Shown: piece after piece, positions 34,613 to 43,174 of the stretch | Numbering within the stretch: the stretch's first letter is position 1 | Layout: every line of letters starts with the position of its first letter | Position numbers and translations under genes: made by a program | Origin: Roseobacter sp. MED193 | Lineage (GTDB): Bacteria; Pseudomonadota; Alphaproteobacteria; Rhodobacterales; Rhodobacteraceae | Direction: 5' to 3' | Length of the DNA stretch: 64,000 bases | NCBI RefSeq assembly: GCF_000152965.1 | Contig: NZ_CH902583.1 | Location: forward strand, 803,343-867,342 | Notes under the pieces: generated by a model | Told to the model about the DNA's origin: nothing | Database searches by the model: none | What the model saw: only the letters and a program-made list of their open reading frames with translations

Positions 34613-35391
34613 CAGCCATGACAAACGGCAACGCCCCCCACCCGATGATCAAAATGGATCAGGTGCATAAGGCCTTTGGCGACAACCGCGTCTTGCGCGG
34701 CATGGACCTTACGATCCCCAGGGGCAGCTCGATGGTGATCATCGGCGGCTCCGGCACCGGTAAGTCCGTCGCACTCAAAAGCGTGCTGGGGCTGATCACG
34801 CCGGACAGCGGCGAGATCTATGTCGATGGCAAGCCAGCAGGTTCCGGCGACCGCGATGCCTTTCTGGCCCGCTTTGGAATGTTGTTTCAGGGCGGAGCCC
34901 TGTTTGACTCGCTGCCGGTCTGGCAGAATGTGGCCTTCCGCCTGATGCGCGGCGCGCTGAAACGCCCCGCCCAGGAAGCCCGCGAGATCGCAATTGAAAA
35001 GCTGCGCCGGGTGGGACTGAAACCGGATGTGGCGGATCGCCTGCCGGCCGAGCTTTCGGGGGGCATGCAAAAACGTGTCGGCCTCGCCCGCGCCATCGCC
35101 GCCGAGCCCGAGATCATCTTCTTTGACGAGCCCACAACGGGGCTGGACCCCATCATGTCCGGGGTGATCAACGATCTGATCCGCGAGATCGTCGTCGAGA
35201 TGGGCGCCACGGCCATGACCATCACCCACGATATGTCATCCGTAAGGGCTATCGCCGACAATGTCGCCATGCTGCACGACGGGGTGATCCAATGGACCGG
35301 CCCGGTGGCGGAAATGGACCAGTCGGGCGACCCCTACCTGGATCAATTCATCAACGGCCGCGCAGAGGGGCCGATCGAGGCGGTACGTTGA
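34609..35391 (+). CDS. mlaF: MlaF-type ABC transporter ATPase
   Basis: A 260-residue ATPase partner of the permease. Walker A GGSGTGKSVALKSVLG is near residues 46-61, the signature ELSGGMQKRVGLARAI near 148-163, and Walker B EIIFFDEPTTGLDP near 167-180. It overlaps mlaE by 4 bases and the next open frame by 4 bases (TTGA). Confidence 0.92.
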   Translation: MTAMTNGNAPHPMIKMDQVHKAFGDNRVLRGMDLTIPRGSSMVIIGGSGTGKSVALKSVLGLITPDSGEIYVDGKPAGSGDRDAFLARFGMLFQGGALFDSLPVWQNVAFRLMRGALKRPAQEAREIAIEKLRRVGLKPDVADRLPAELSGGMQKRVGLARAIAAEPEIIFFDEPTTGLDPIMSGVINDLIREIVVEMGATAMTITHDMSSVRAIADNVAMLHDGVIQWTGPVAEMDQSGDPYLDQFINGRAEGPIEAVR

Positions 35392-35981
35392 GTAAATCCC
35401 TTGAAACTATAGTTGATTTCTTCAACTATAGTTTCAAGGCCAGTCGAAGATTGGTACCAGCGCAACATCTCGGGAAGAGTGTTAAAGAGTTTTCCGACCA
35501 CAAAGATCGCGTTTTTCGAGTGGGACCTGTCTATCAAAACCTTGGACTCGCCACCGAACTCACCTTCAAAACAGCTCTTCTGCTGTCCGGCAGCACAAAA
35601 GGTGACTTACGTAAGCTAGGGCACGACTTAGAAAAACTCTACAAACTACTCTCTGAGAAACGTGACCTAGATAAAGTTGAAAATAGCGCATTCCAAGCAG
35701 CGATTCTTGTCGGGCCACCAAACGACATGCTCCAGCGACTTGAAGAAGGCGGCGAAGATCCGAGTGCATGGTTTCTCTTTCAAACTCAAATACGGTCGCT
35801 GAACAATAACTACAGTAGTTTCGAGGACAGTAGCGGTTCGACATCTGCAGAGAGGTATCGGTCGCGTTATCCAGCCAATGACAGAGCGTTTAAAGAAGTT
35901 TGCGTGGAATCAATACTGGCTGGGTTGGATTTACTGCTATCCGAACTTCAGGACGAATTGAATAAACGTCTGTCTCGCTGA
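35388..35981 (+). CDS. HEPN-like domain protein, likely acquired
   Basis: A 197-residue product from TTG 35388, which overlaps the mlaF stop (TTGA) and has GAGG nearby; a later start is possible. The central segment TELTFKTALLLSG followed by LRKLGHDLEKLYKLL resembles HEPN domains, the all-helical fold found in many RNases and toxin-antitoxin proteins; the strict RxxxxH catalytic motif is not evident. The first 18 codons are laid over a perfect 18-bp inverted repeat. The gene is clearly more A+T-rich than alr-mlaEF and pqiA around it, which suggests insertion directly after mlaF. The function is unknown and the HEPN assignment is moderate. Confidence 0.55.
   Translation: MSKSLETIVDFFNYSFKASRRLVPAQHLGKSVKEFSDHKDRVFRVGPVYQNLGLATELTFKTALLLSGSTKGDLRKLGHDLEKLYKLLSEKRDLDKVENSAFQAAILVGPPNDMLQRLEEGGEDPSAWFLFQTQIRSLNNNYSSFEDSSGSTSAERYRSRYPANDRAFKEVCVESILAGLDLLLSELQDELNKRLSR
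35399..35439. repeat. Perfect 18-bp inverted repeat at the start of the HEPN-like gene
   Basis: CCTTGAAACTATAGTTGA is followed by the loop TTTCT and its exact reverse complement. No T-tract follows, so it is not a normal terminator. It starts 8 bases after the mlaF stop and within the coding sequence of the next gene. Possible roles are an operator, an RNA hairpin controlling translation, or the scar of an insertion. Confidence 0.85.
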
Positions 35982-36116
35982 ACGCATCCCAGACTAGGGA
36001 CAACGCCTGCCCACAGACATTATCCAAGAGTTCTCCAAATAGGCTGTCACCTTTTTCCCCTTTCAAATCCGGAATGGAATGCACAAGTATTTGCATACCC
36101 ACGGGAACAAACCACC

Positions 36117-36560
36117 ATGCCCCTCCGCCTCCTCACCCTTTCGCTTTTGATCCTCTACCCTGTAGCCTGGTTTGCGCCTCTGATGCGGGCAGGCCTGCTG
36201 CCAATCTTTGGCCTCAGCGAGATTTCGGTGATAACTGGTTTGCAAAGCCTTTGGGGCAGCGACGCCGCCCTGGCACTGATTGTCACCTTCTTTGCGATTT
36301 TTGCCCCCTACCTCAAAACCATTGGCCTCGCCCTGGTGCAATGGGACCTCCTCGACACCAAGGTACAGCCCGTCCTGCATGTGCTAGGCAAACTGGCCAT
36401 GGCCGATGTCTTTCTGATCGCGCTCTACATCACCCTCGCCAAGGGCATTGGCTATGCCACTATCGAGGTCGCCTGGGGGCTCTATATGTTCACGGCCTGT
36501 ATCATTGCCTCTCTGATCCTCAGCTTGGCTACCGAGCGCGCCCTTCCCAACAAAGAATAA
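36117..36560 (+). CDS. PqiA family membrane protein (single domain)
   Basis: A 147-residue membrane protein with about four helices. The opening LILYPVAWFAPLMR and the segment ALIVTFFAIFAPYLKTIGLAL are the PqiA core pattern; E. coli PqiA has two such domains, this has one. PqiA works with the MCE protein PqiB in lipid transport between membranes. No pqiB is next to it, but the Mla-type genes 0.7 kb upstream concern the same process. The 135-bp gap before it contains no gene. Confidence 0.75.
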   Translation: MPLRLLTLSLLILYPVAWFAPLMRAGLLPIFGLSEISVITGLQSLWGSDAALALIVTFFAIFAPYLKTIGLALVQWDLLDTKVQPVLHVLGKLAMADVFLIALYITLAKGIGYATIEVAWGLYMFTACIIASLILSLATERALPNKE

Positions 36561-36627
36561 GGGCACTCTTGCCCCTGTCCTGGGCTCCGCAAAAGGCTTG
36601 CGACCAAATCAGAGCCAAGGGCTCTCA

Positions 36628-36671
36628 TCATCTTTCCAAAAAATATTCCGGAGCGCGAGGCAGAGCCTCGC
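36628..36671 (+). repeat. Intergenic AAATATTCC-hairpin repeat, copy 3
   Basis: TCATCTTTCC, AAAAAATATTCCGG and the hairpin GCGAGGC/GCCTCGC with an AGA loop. It lies 40 bp before radA. Confidence 0.7.
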
Positions 36672-36710
36672 ACCCCTTGAACAAAGTGAGAACATGAGGC
36701 AGAAGACCCT

Positions 36711-38078
36711 ATGGCTAAATCAAACTCTTTCTCCTGTTCCGCCTGTGGCGCGAGCTTTTCCAAATGGTCCGGTCGCTGCGAAGGCTGCGGCGAATGGAAC
36801 ACCATTGTTGAAGACAAGGGGCTTTCCTCAGCGGGTCCCTCAAAGAAATCACTTGGGATCCGTCGCGGCAAGACAATCCCCCTGTCAGATCTCTCTACCG
36901 AGGAAACCCCACCGCCCCGCGCCACCTGTGGCGTGGCGGAACTGGACCGGGTGCTTGGGGGCGGGCTGGTGGCGGCCTCTGCGATTTTGGTGGGTGGCGA
37001 CCCTGGGATCGGCAAATCAACCCTTCTGCTGCAGGCTGCGGCCCGTTTTGCCCAGGCGGGGGTGAAAACCATCTATGTCTCTGGTGAAGAAGCCTCGGCG
37101 CAGGTGCGGATGCGGGCTCAGCGGTTGGGGCTGGCACAGGCGCCGGTCAAATTGGCTGCCGAAACTAATCTGCGCGATATCCTGACCACGCTGGAGGCGG
37201 AAAAGCCACAGCTGGCCATTATCGATTCGATCCAGACCATGTGGGCCGATCATGTCGATAGCGCCCCGGGCTCCGTCAGCCAGGTGCGGGCTGCGGCCCA
37301 TGAGCTGACAACATTTGCCAAGGCGCAGGGCATTTCCATAATCATGGTCGGCCATGTCACCAAAGAGGGGCAGATCGCCGGTCCCCGCGTCGTGGAGCAT
37401 ATGGTTGATACCGTGCTTTATTTTGAGGGCGAGCGGGGCCATCAGTTCCGTATTCTGCGGGCGGTGAAGAACCGATTTGGCCCAGCAGACGAGATTGGGG
37501 TTTTTGAAATGACCGGTTCGGGCCTCGCCCAGGTCACCAATCCCTCAGCGCTGTTTTTGTCGGACCGTGGCGAACCGTCGCCAGGATCTGTGGTCTTTGC
37601 CGGCATTGAGGGCACCCGCCCCGTCCTGGTGGAGATGCAGGCCCTGGTTGCCCCTTCGCCGCATTCGCAGCCGCGGCGCGCCGTGGTGGGCTGGGACAGC
37701 TCCCGCCTGGCGATGATCTTGGCGGTACTTGAGGCCCGGTGCGGTATTCCTTTCGCGGGATTGGATGTCTACCTGAACGTGGCAGGCGGCATGAAAATTA
37801 CCGAGCCCGCCGCTGACCTCGCGGTTGCCGCAGCTCTGCTCAGTGCCCGCGAAGATGTCGCCCTGCCGGCGGATACGGCCGTTTTTGGAGAAATATCGCT
37901 TTCTGGAGCCCTGCGACCCGCCCCGCAGACAGAAAACCGGTTGAAAGAAGCGCAAAAACTTGGTTTCACCTCTGCAATAGCTCCAAGTGGTGGCAAATCT
38001 GTTTCGATCAAGGGTCTTGGCCTACGCCAAGCCTCCGATCTGGCGGGATTTGTTGGCGAATTCTTTGGAGCCGGCTAG
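36711..38078 (+). CDS. radA: DNA repair protein RadA
   Basis: A 455-residue RecA-related ATPase for branch migration in recombination. The N-terminal zinc finger has paired cysteines (CSACGASFSKW..CEGCGEWN), Walker A GDPGIGKSTLLLQ is near residues 101-113, the RadA-specific KNRFG is near 250, and the C-terminal Lon-like domain contains GGMKITEPAADLAVAAAL. Length and order are those of the family. cvpA follows 39 bp later. Confidence 0.95.
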   Translation: MAKSNSFSCSACGASFSKWSGRCEGCGEWNTIVEDKGLSSAGPSKKSLGIRRGKTIPLSDLSTEETPPPRATCGVAELDRVLGGGLVAASAILVGGDPGIGKSTLLLQAAARFAQAGVKTIYVSGEEASAQVRMRAQRLGLAQAPVKLAAETNLRDILTTLEAEKPQLAIIDSIQTMWADHVDSAPGSVSQVRAAAHELTTFAKAQGISIIMVGHVTKEGQIAGPRVVEHMVDTVLYFEGERGHQFRILRAVKNRFGPADEIGVFEMTGSGLAQVTNPSALFLSDRGEPSPGSVVFAGIEGTRPVLVEMQALVAPSPHSQPRRAVVGWDSSRLAMILAVLEARCGIPFAGLDVYLNVAGGMKITEPAADLAVAAALLSAREDVALPADTAVFGEISLSGALRPAPQTENRLKEAQKLGFTSAIAPSGGKSVSIKGLGLRQASDLAGFVGEFFGAG

Positions 38079-38117
38079 AGTTGCCAAAATTTTGTTGCAG
38101 GCTAACGGGCGAGGGTC

Positions 38118-38672
38118 ATGGAAGGTTTCACTATTATTGACGGGGTTGTGGCCCTGGTCATCGTATTATCGGCGCTTCTGGCCTATTCGCGTGGCTTTGT
38201 CCGCGAAGCCATGGCCATCGCAGGCTGGATCGCAGCCGGAGTTCTTGCCTTTATGTTCGCCCCTCAGGTGGAACCGTTGATGGCAGAGATCCCAGTGATT
38301 GGAGAATTTATTTCTGACAGCTGTGAGCTGTCGATCATTGCTGCCTTTGCAGCTGTCTTTGCGGTAGCGCTGATTGTGGTGTCTTTCTTCACCCCGCTGT
38401 TCTCATCCCTGGTGCAGCGTTCGGCACTGGGTGGCTTGGACCAGGGCACAGGGTTCTTCTTCGGCGTTCTGCGCGGCATTCTGCTCGTGGCGATCGCTTT
38501 CTTCCTCTATAATGTGGTGATGACCGGCCAGAGCTTTACAATGGTTGACGAGAGCCGCTCAGCAGTGGTGTTTGAGCGTATGATTGGCAAGATCGAAGAT
38601 CGCAATCCCGAACAGGCCCTGGGCTGGGTAACGCAGCAATATGAGGCCCTGATCGGCTCCTGCGGCAGCTAA
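38118..38672 (+). CDS. cvpA: CvpA family membrane protein
   Basis: A 184-residue inner-membrane protein with four predicted helices. The start EGFTIIDGVVALVIVLSALL and the following YSRGFVREAMAIAGWIAA match the CvpA family, implicated in colicin V secretion, biofilm and envelope functions. In many proteobacteria cvpA is just upstream of purF; here purF is about 1.4 kb downstream, with a Hint-domain gene inserted between them. Confidence 0.9.
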   Translation: MEGFTIIDGVVALVIVLSALLAYSRGFVREAMAIAGWIAAGVLAFMFAPQVEPLMAEIPVIGEFISDSCELSIIAAFAAVFAVALIVVSFFTPLFSSLVQRSALGGLDQGTGFFFGVLRGILLVAIAFFLYNVVMTGQSFTMVDESRSAVVFERMIGKIEDRNPEQALGWVTQQYEALIGSCGS

Positions 38673-38715
38673 GCCTTGAACTGTTTACCAAGGTAAACCA
38701 GCAGACCTACGGAGA

Positions 38716-38739
38716 GGGCGCCATATTGGCGCCCTTTTT
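38716..38739 (+). terminator. Terminator after cvpA
   Basis: GGGCGCCA/TGGCGCCC with a TAT loop, followed by five T residues. Confidence 0.92.
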
Positions 38740-38766
38740 CTATGTTCCTGCAAAGACTTCACAGCT

Positions 38767-38827
38767 TTATCCACAGCAGGCGTCACCATGGGTTAACGGC
38801 GCCCGTTAACCTTTAACCTTATGTTAA
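38767..38827. promoter_or_regulatory. Control region with DnaA box, palindrome and CtrA box
   Basis: Within 61 bp lie a perfect DnaA box TTATCCACA (38767-38775), a palindrome GGTTAACGG/CCGTTAACC with a 3-base centre (38791-38811) and TTAA-N7-TTAA (38813-38827), the CtrA consensus, followed by TTAACCATTAA. Another GGTTAAC is near 38913. This precedes the Hint gene at 39065 and suggests control by the alphaproteobacterial cell-cycle regulators. The remaining sequence to 39064 holds no gene. Confidence 0.55.
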
Positions 38828-39064
38828 CCATTAAGAATCATTTCATTCGGTCGCAATTTGGAACTTGGAATTTTGCGGAGATTCTTAAAAAATCCTCAAG
38901 CGCCGCCTCTGAATGGTTAACAAAAGCGCGAAAAATCCACTTTTGTCGCGAAAAAAGTGCCCAAGATCGAAATTGGCCGCACCCCTGCCCCATTTCCGTC
39001 CCAATTCAGGGGCCAGATAGGATCAACAAACGAACAGGCACTCTCGCTCAGAAGGATCGACACC

Positions 39065-39754
39065 ATGCTCCTGGATCATTTCAACACTTTCGCCGATTTT
39101 CAGCCGGTGGGCCTTTTGTTGGACTTTCCAATGGTGCGTCCTGAGCCAAAAGCCGAAGCCCAGCAGTCGGCCAAAACCGGTGGCTTCCTGCCCGAAACAC
39201 TTGTTGAAACCGATCGCGGCTTTGTTCAGGCACGTGACGTCAAGCCCGGCGACAGAGTTTATACTTTTGATGGTGGCTGCCAGGAAGTTGAAACCATTCG
39301 CCATGCTGTCCCCCGCATGACCACAATGATGCATGTTCCCGCTGGCGCATTGGGCAATGATAGTGACCTTCAACTGCCAGCAGATCAAATGGTTGCCCTG
39401 GAAATTGACGCTGTTGAGCGCCTGTTTGGTCTGCCGCTTGTGCTGGTTAAGCTGATCTCCCTGGCAGGTCACAAGGGCATCAAGGCGCTGAGCCCAGAAC
39501 GTCAGGGCCGTATCCATATTGAATGTGCTGAAGAAGAGCTGATCTGGGCCGAAAGCGGCATGCTGATGCAAGCAGGCACCGGCGGACCAGACGGTGCTTT
39601 CAAAGAGCTCTCTTTGACGGAAACCCGTCAGATCCTCGCCAGCGATGAAGGCCGTGCTCTGGCACTGACTGGCCTTGAAGAAAAAGAAGACGACTTCCCT
39701 GACCTGCTCAAGGACCTTCTCGCCACGCCCAAAGCGGCCCCAAAAGCAGCATAG
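39065..39754 (+). CDS. Hint-domain protein, apparently without nucleophile
   Basis: A 229-residue protein from ATG 39065. The region LPETLVETDRGFVQARDVKPGDRVYTFDGG (written here as the family's opening block) is a Hint_2-type start, as in hedgehog/intein autoprocessing domains, but the cysteine expected just before it is Gly (TGGFLPET), so splicing or cleavage chemistry is doubtful. LPADQMVALEIDAVERLFG is the second conserved block. The C-terminus is acidic and ends in a Lys/Ala/Pro tail. Roseobacters have many such proteins, often linked to secreted calcium-binding proteins. Control sites upstream suggest CtrA-dependent expression. Confidence 0.75.
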   Translation: MLLDHFNTFADFQPVGLLLDFPMVRPEPKAEAQQSAKTGGFLPETLVETDRGFVQARDVKPGDRVYTFDGGCQEVETIRHAVPRMTTMMHVPAGALGNDSDLQLPADQMVALEIDAVERLFGLPLVLVKLISLAGHKGIKALSPERQGRIHIECAEEELIWAESGMLMQAGTGGPDGAFKELSLTETRQILASDEGRALALTGLEEKEDDFPDLLKDLLATPKAAPKAA

Positions 39755-39800
39755 GCCATTGCTCCTGCATCTGCAGAGCCAAAGATTTCCTCCCCGACTC

Positions 39801-39833
39801 GGGCGGCCCGCAAAAAGGTCGCCCCTTTTCTTT
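39801..39833 (+). terminator. Terminator after the Hint gene
   Basis: GGGCGGCC/GGTCGCCC (one wobble pair) with an A-rich loop, followed by CTTTTCTTTT. The rest of the gap to purF (39834-40091) shows no gene and no recognised purine riboswitch. Confidence 0.7.
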
Positions 39834-40091
39834 TCCACAAGGGACACGGGACAAATGCCCCCAGATCAGGCTAGATAGGAAATGGGATAACACCCGCAGG
39901 CTGTATGTTTCTCAATGCAATCTCCTAAGGCCGCTGCCCTGTTCTTGGACTTTCGAAAAATGACGCAGGAAAAACACTGCTTTCTTCTGTATTCTGCGCG
40001 TCATCCAAGCTAGGAAGCCCCAGCGGTAGGCGGGCTGCGCCCTAGCCGATAGCAACCGACAGCAACGCTACAGTGAAATTGGAGCCATTCA

Positions 40092-41612
40092 ATGTGCGGG
40101 ATTTTGGGGATCGCGAGCCGACAGGACGAGGTTTTTGCGGAACTTTATGACGGGTTGCTAATGCTGCAACATCGTGGACAGGACGCCTCTGGCATTGTGA
40201 CCTACACTGGTGAGTTCTTCCGGGAACGCAAAGCCAACGGTCTGGTCAAAGATGTCTTTAACGCCTCTGACGCGGAAACCCTGCGCGGCAAGGTCGGCAT
40301 CGGGCATGTTCGCTATCCAACGGCAGGGTCGCTGAGCGCCTCCGAGGCGCAACCCTTCTTCGTTAATGCGCCATATGGCATCTATCTGGTTCACAACGGA
40401 AATATCACAAATACAGCAGAGCAGCGTGACAAAGTGACGGCGAAATACAGCCGCCATCTACGCACCACTTCCGACTCGGAAATCCTGCTCAATGTTTTGG
40501 CCGATAAGATCTCCGACAGCATCAAGGTCAACGGCACAGTTGATCCCATCCGTAACCTCTTTGCAGGGGTAAAAATGACGATGGAGCGCATTCAAGGCGC
40601 CTATTCGGTGATCTGCATGGTGGCTGGCGTCGGCATGCTGGCCTTCCGCGACCCCCATGGTATCCGCCCGCTTTCTGTGGCCCGCCGTGAGGCCGAAGGC
40701 GACGGCGATGACTATGCTTTTGCCTCTGAGGACGTGGCCTTTGGCATCAACGGTTTTGAAAAACTGCGTGATGTGAACCCGGGCGAGGCGATTCTTATCG
40801 ACCTAGATGGCAACATGCACAGCTTCCAGGCGGTCGAGGGCACTCTGACCCCTTGTATCTTTGAATATGTCTACCTGGCACGCCCTGACTCGATGCTCGA
40901 TGGTATCTCAGTCTATAAAACCCAGCTTCGCATGGGACAGACCTTGGCCAAGCAGATCAAGGAAACAGATCTGGAAATCGACTGTATCATCCCGGTTCCA
41001 GATTCTGCACGGCCCGTGGCGCTGGAAGTGGCAAACTCAATGGGCATCCGCTATCGCGAGGGCCTGGTAAAGAATCGCTATATTGGACGTACCTTCATCA
41101 TGCCTGGTCAGGCGGAGCGGCAAAAATCCGTACGCCGCAAGCTGAACGCCATTCCGCTGGAAATGAAGGGGCTGAACATCCTGCTCATTGATGATTCCAT
41201 CGTGCGCGGCAATACCATCCAAAAGATCGTTCAGATGTGTCGCGATGCTGGCGCCAAAAAGGTCTACATCGCCAGCGCCTCGCCGCCAGTGAAATATCCC
41301 AATGTCTATGGCATCGACATGCCAACCAAGCACGAGCTGATCGCCGATGGTCGCAGCACTGAAGAGATCCGCCAGGAGTTGGGCGCTGATGCGCTTATTT
41401 ATCAGCGACTTGAGGATCTGGTTTGGGCTGCACATGAGGGTAACAAAGAAATCGATACCTTTGATTGCTCCTGCTTTAACGGCGAATATGTCACCGGCAG
41501 CGTGACCGAAGACTACCTCGAATCGCTGGAAAGCAGCGGCCGTGTGAGCAAAAAGATCCAAGATATGCCCGCCCCCGGCGAATCCTGGAACAGCATGAAA
41601 TTGGCGAACTGA
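40092..41612 (+). CDS. purF: Amidophosphoribosyltransferase
   Basis: A 506-residue enzyme that makes phosphoribosylamine from PRPP and glutamine, the first step of purine synthesis. The N-terminal nucleophile cysteine is Cys2 (MCGILGIA) with no propeptide, so only Met is removed. The glutaminase half includes RYPTAG and HNGNITN; the PRPP-binding motif ILLIDDSIVRGNT is near residues 363-375. The C-terminus ends in a short tail. A terminator at 41730 follows. Confidence 0.96.
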   Translation: MCGILGIASRQDEVFAELYDGLLMLQHRGQDASGIVTYTGEFFRERKANGLVKDVFNASDAETLRGKVGIGHVRYPTAGSLSASEAQPFFVNAPYGIYLVHNGNITNTAEQRDKVTAKYSRHLRTTSDSEILLNVLADKISDSIKVNGTVDPIRNLFAGVKMTMERIQGAYSVICMVAGVGMLAFRDPHGIRPLSVARREAEGDGDDYAFASEDVAFGINGFEKLRDVNPGEAILIDLDGNMHSFQAVEGTLTPCIFEYVYLARPDSMLDGISVYKTQLRMGQTLAKQIKETDLEIDCIIPVPDSARPVALEVANSMGIRYREGLVKNRYIGRTFIMPGQAERQKSVRRKLNAIPLEMKGLNILLIDDSIVRGNTIQKIVQMCRDAGAKKVYIASASPPVKYPNVYGIDMPTKHELIADGRSTEEIRQELGADALIYQRLEDLVWAAHEGNKEIDTFDCSCFNGEYVTGSVTEDYLESLESSGRVSKKIQDMPAPGESWNSMKLAN

Positions 41613-41729
41613 GTATTGACCGCGGCCTGCCCTCCTGGTCGGCTTCGATACATACCGATCAAAAGGCGGGAATGCAGGGTTTGAACTTGCCGTACAAGCA
41701 GGCTAAGAGAGCCCCAACGTCATAGGGAG

Positions 41730-41760
41730 AGGCGCTGATCGCGAAGATCGGCGCCTTTCC
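41730..41760 (+). terminator. Hairpin terminator after purF
   Basis: AGGCGC-GATC pairs with GATC-GCGCCT (one mismatch), followed by TTCCTTTGTTTT. Confidence 0.65.
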
Positions 41761-41807
41761 TTTGTTTTGCGACCCCGCCCGTTTGGGCCCTAGGAAAGAC
41801 CCGCCAC

Positions 41808-42371
41808 TTGGACGCTCACCTCGCCCGAATGCTGATCTCTGCACGCCAGTGCCGCTGTTGTGGCGCGACTTTTGCCCAGTTGCTCAGCCTCAGTTGCGAC
41901 CGACCCGATCTGTGCCCTGAGGACTTCGTTGTACAGGACAATTCCGCGATCCTCGCCCAGACTGGCGATGTTCTGACCGATGATTTTTGCCGCCTTGGCG
42001 ATCTGCGGTTTGTCCGCGCAGTGTTGGCAATACCTTTGGCCGATGGCGATGGGCAGGAGTTCATCCTGGGCACCTGGGCCAATCTTGGGGCGGAGGATTT
42101 TGACGCCTATCTCGATCTCTTGGACATGCAAGAGACCGAAAGCCTCGGCAGTCGCCCAGCCTGGCTGGCCAATGCCATTCCCCCCGATTCTGGCACGCCC
42201 ATAGCCTGCATGCTGCACATGCGCCCCGAGGGCCAATACCCAGAGCTGCAGATCTCTGAGCCCAACCACGCTCTCTCAACGCTCCAGCATGCCGGCGCCC
42301 AGCTCGAAGAGCTGTTTGAATTGCTCCACACCTACGGGCATGACCTCGCCTCTCTGGTCTATGATTCATAG
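41808..42371 (+). CDS. DUF2199 domain protein
   Basis: A 187-residue protein from TTG 41808, with AGGAAAG about ten bases upstream; ATG 41829 is an alternative. The N-terminal CRCCGATFAQLLSLSCDRP matches the DUF2199 start, in which paired cysteines probably bind a metal. The C-terminal LQISEPNHALSTLQHAG is also conserved. No activity is known. It seems to be a single-gene unit. Confidence 0.72.
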   Translation: MDAHLARMLISARQCRCCGATFAQLLSLSCDRPDLCPEDFVVQDNSAILAQTGDVLTDDFCRLGDLRFVRAVLAIPLADGDGQEFILGTWANLGAEDFDAYLDLLDMQETESLGSRPAWLANAIPPDSGTPIACMLHMRPEGQYPELQISEPNHALSTLQHAGAQLEELFELLHTYGHDLASLVYDS

Positions 42372-42739
42372 TTAAAGTCCCAGCACAGGCAGGGCAAACC
42401 AAACCACAATACGACGCGTATGCCACCCGCTCCCCACTGGCCAAATCCAGGTGAAAACTGTCAAGTCCACGCTGTCGCCGGGGAGGAACAACACGCCAGT
42501 AAGGTTGCTGTCTCGGCGATAGCCCGCCAGTTTCCCCTCCCTGCCGCAAGGCTCCGCCTATGCCGCTCTGGGCCTTGCTGGAGGTCCGGCAATTATCTCT
42601 CGCCTCTCCTGGCTGGTGCCCCTATCAGCCTCCAATCTCATCTCCCTCTGTTTGGAGCCCACCAGCTCTGGCTTGGGGTAAACCACCTCTCTTCCCACCA
42701 CCGTCAGTCCAGCGGTCTGCGGTCTTTACAAAGTTGATC
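42372..42739. other. Spacer without a recognised gene
   Basis: These 368 bp between DUF2199 and the PilP-like gene contain no product I can support. Open frames in it extend into neighbouring genes on the wrong strand. No strong hairpin or repeat was seen. Confidence 0.4.
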
Positions 42740-43006
42740 ATGACACAATCTGCCAGCCAAACCTCCCCACGTGTTGCCAAAGAAGCCACCCAAGCCAATG
42801 CCCTGCCCGCGACCGGCCTCAGCCTGCTTGGGCTTTTTGGGTCAAAGAACGACCTGCAAGCTATGGTACGCCTGCCCAGTGGCCGGGTGAAGACCGTCAA
42901 AACCGGCAGCAGGCTGGCCCAGGGCCGAGTTCTTGGTATTGACCCCACAGGACTGGTTTTGGAAAAATCCGGCCGCAGCCGGAGGTTCGAAATGCCTGGC
43001 CGCTAA
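42740..43006 (+). CDS. Small PilP/GspC-like protein
   Basis: An 88-residue product from ATG 42740. The C-terminal half, ATVRLPSGRV-like in the form AMVRLPSGRVKTVKTGSRL then GRVLGIDPTGLVLEKSGR, follows the beta-strand pattern of the homology region of PilP and GspC, which link inner- and outer-membrane parts of type IV pili and type II secretion. There is no membrane helix in the chosen frame and no pilus gene nearby. A longer in-frame opening from 42560 exists but has no ribosome site. Confidence 0.55.
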   Translation: MTQSASQTSPRVAKEATQANALPATGLSLLGLFGSKNDLQAMVRLPSGRVKTVKTGSRLAQGRVLGIDPTGLVLEKSGRSRRFEMPGR

Positions 43007-43174
43007 ACGGTCTAGCGCAAACAAAGCGCTCTTATCTTGGCTCTGTACCGGCACTGGAAAACATCCGCAGGGGTATCCGCCCAGGTTTAGCCCTGCCCGT
43101 TTTACGGTAACATATGGGCCTTGGTCCAAGATCGAGACTTGACCCTCTGCCTCAAGCCGATCACAAGTCGGCAC

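Noticed and set aside
39023-39847. A 274-codon minus-strand frame opposite the Hint gene
   Set aside because: It covers the terminator and the full Hint gene and has no family similarity.
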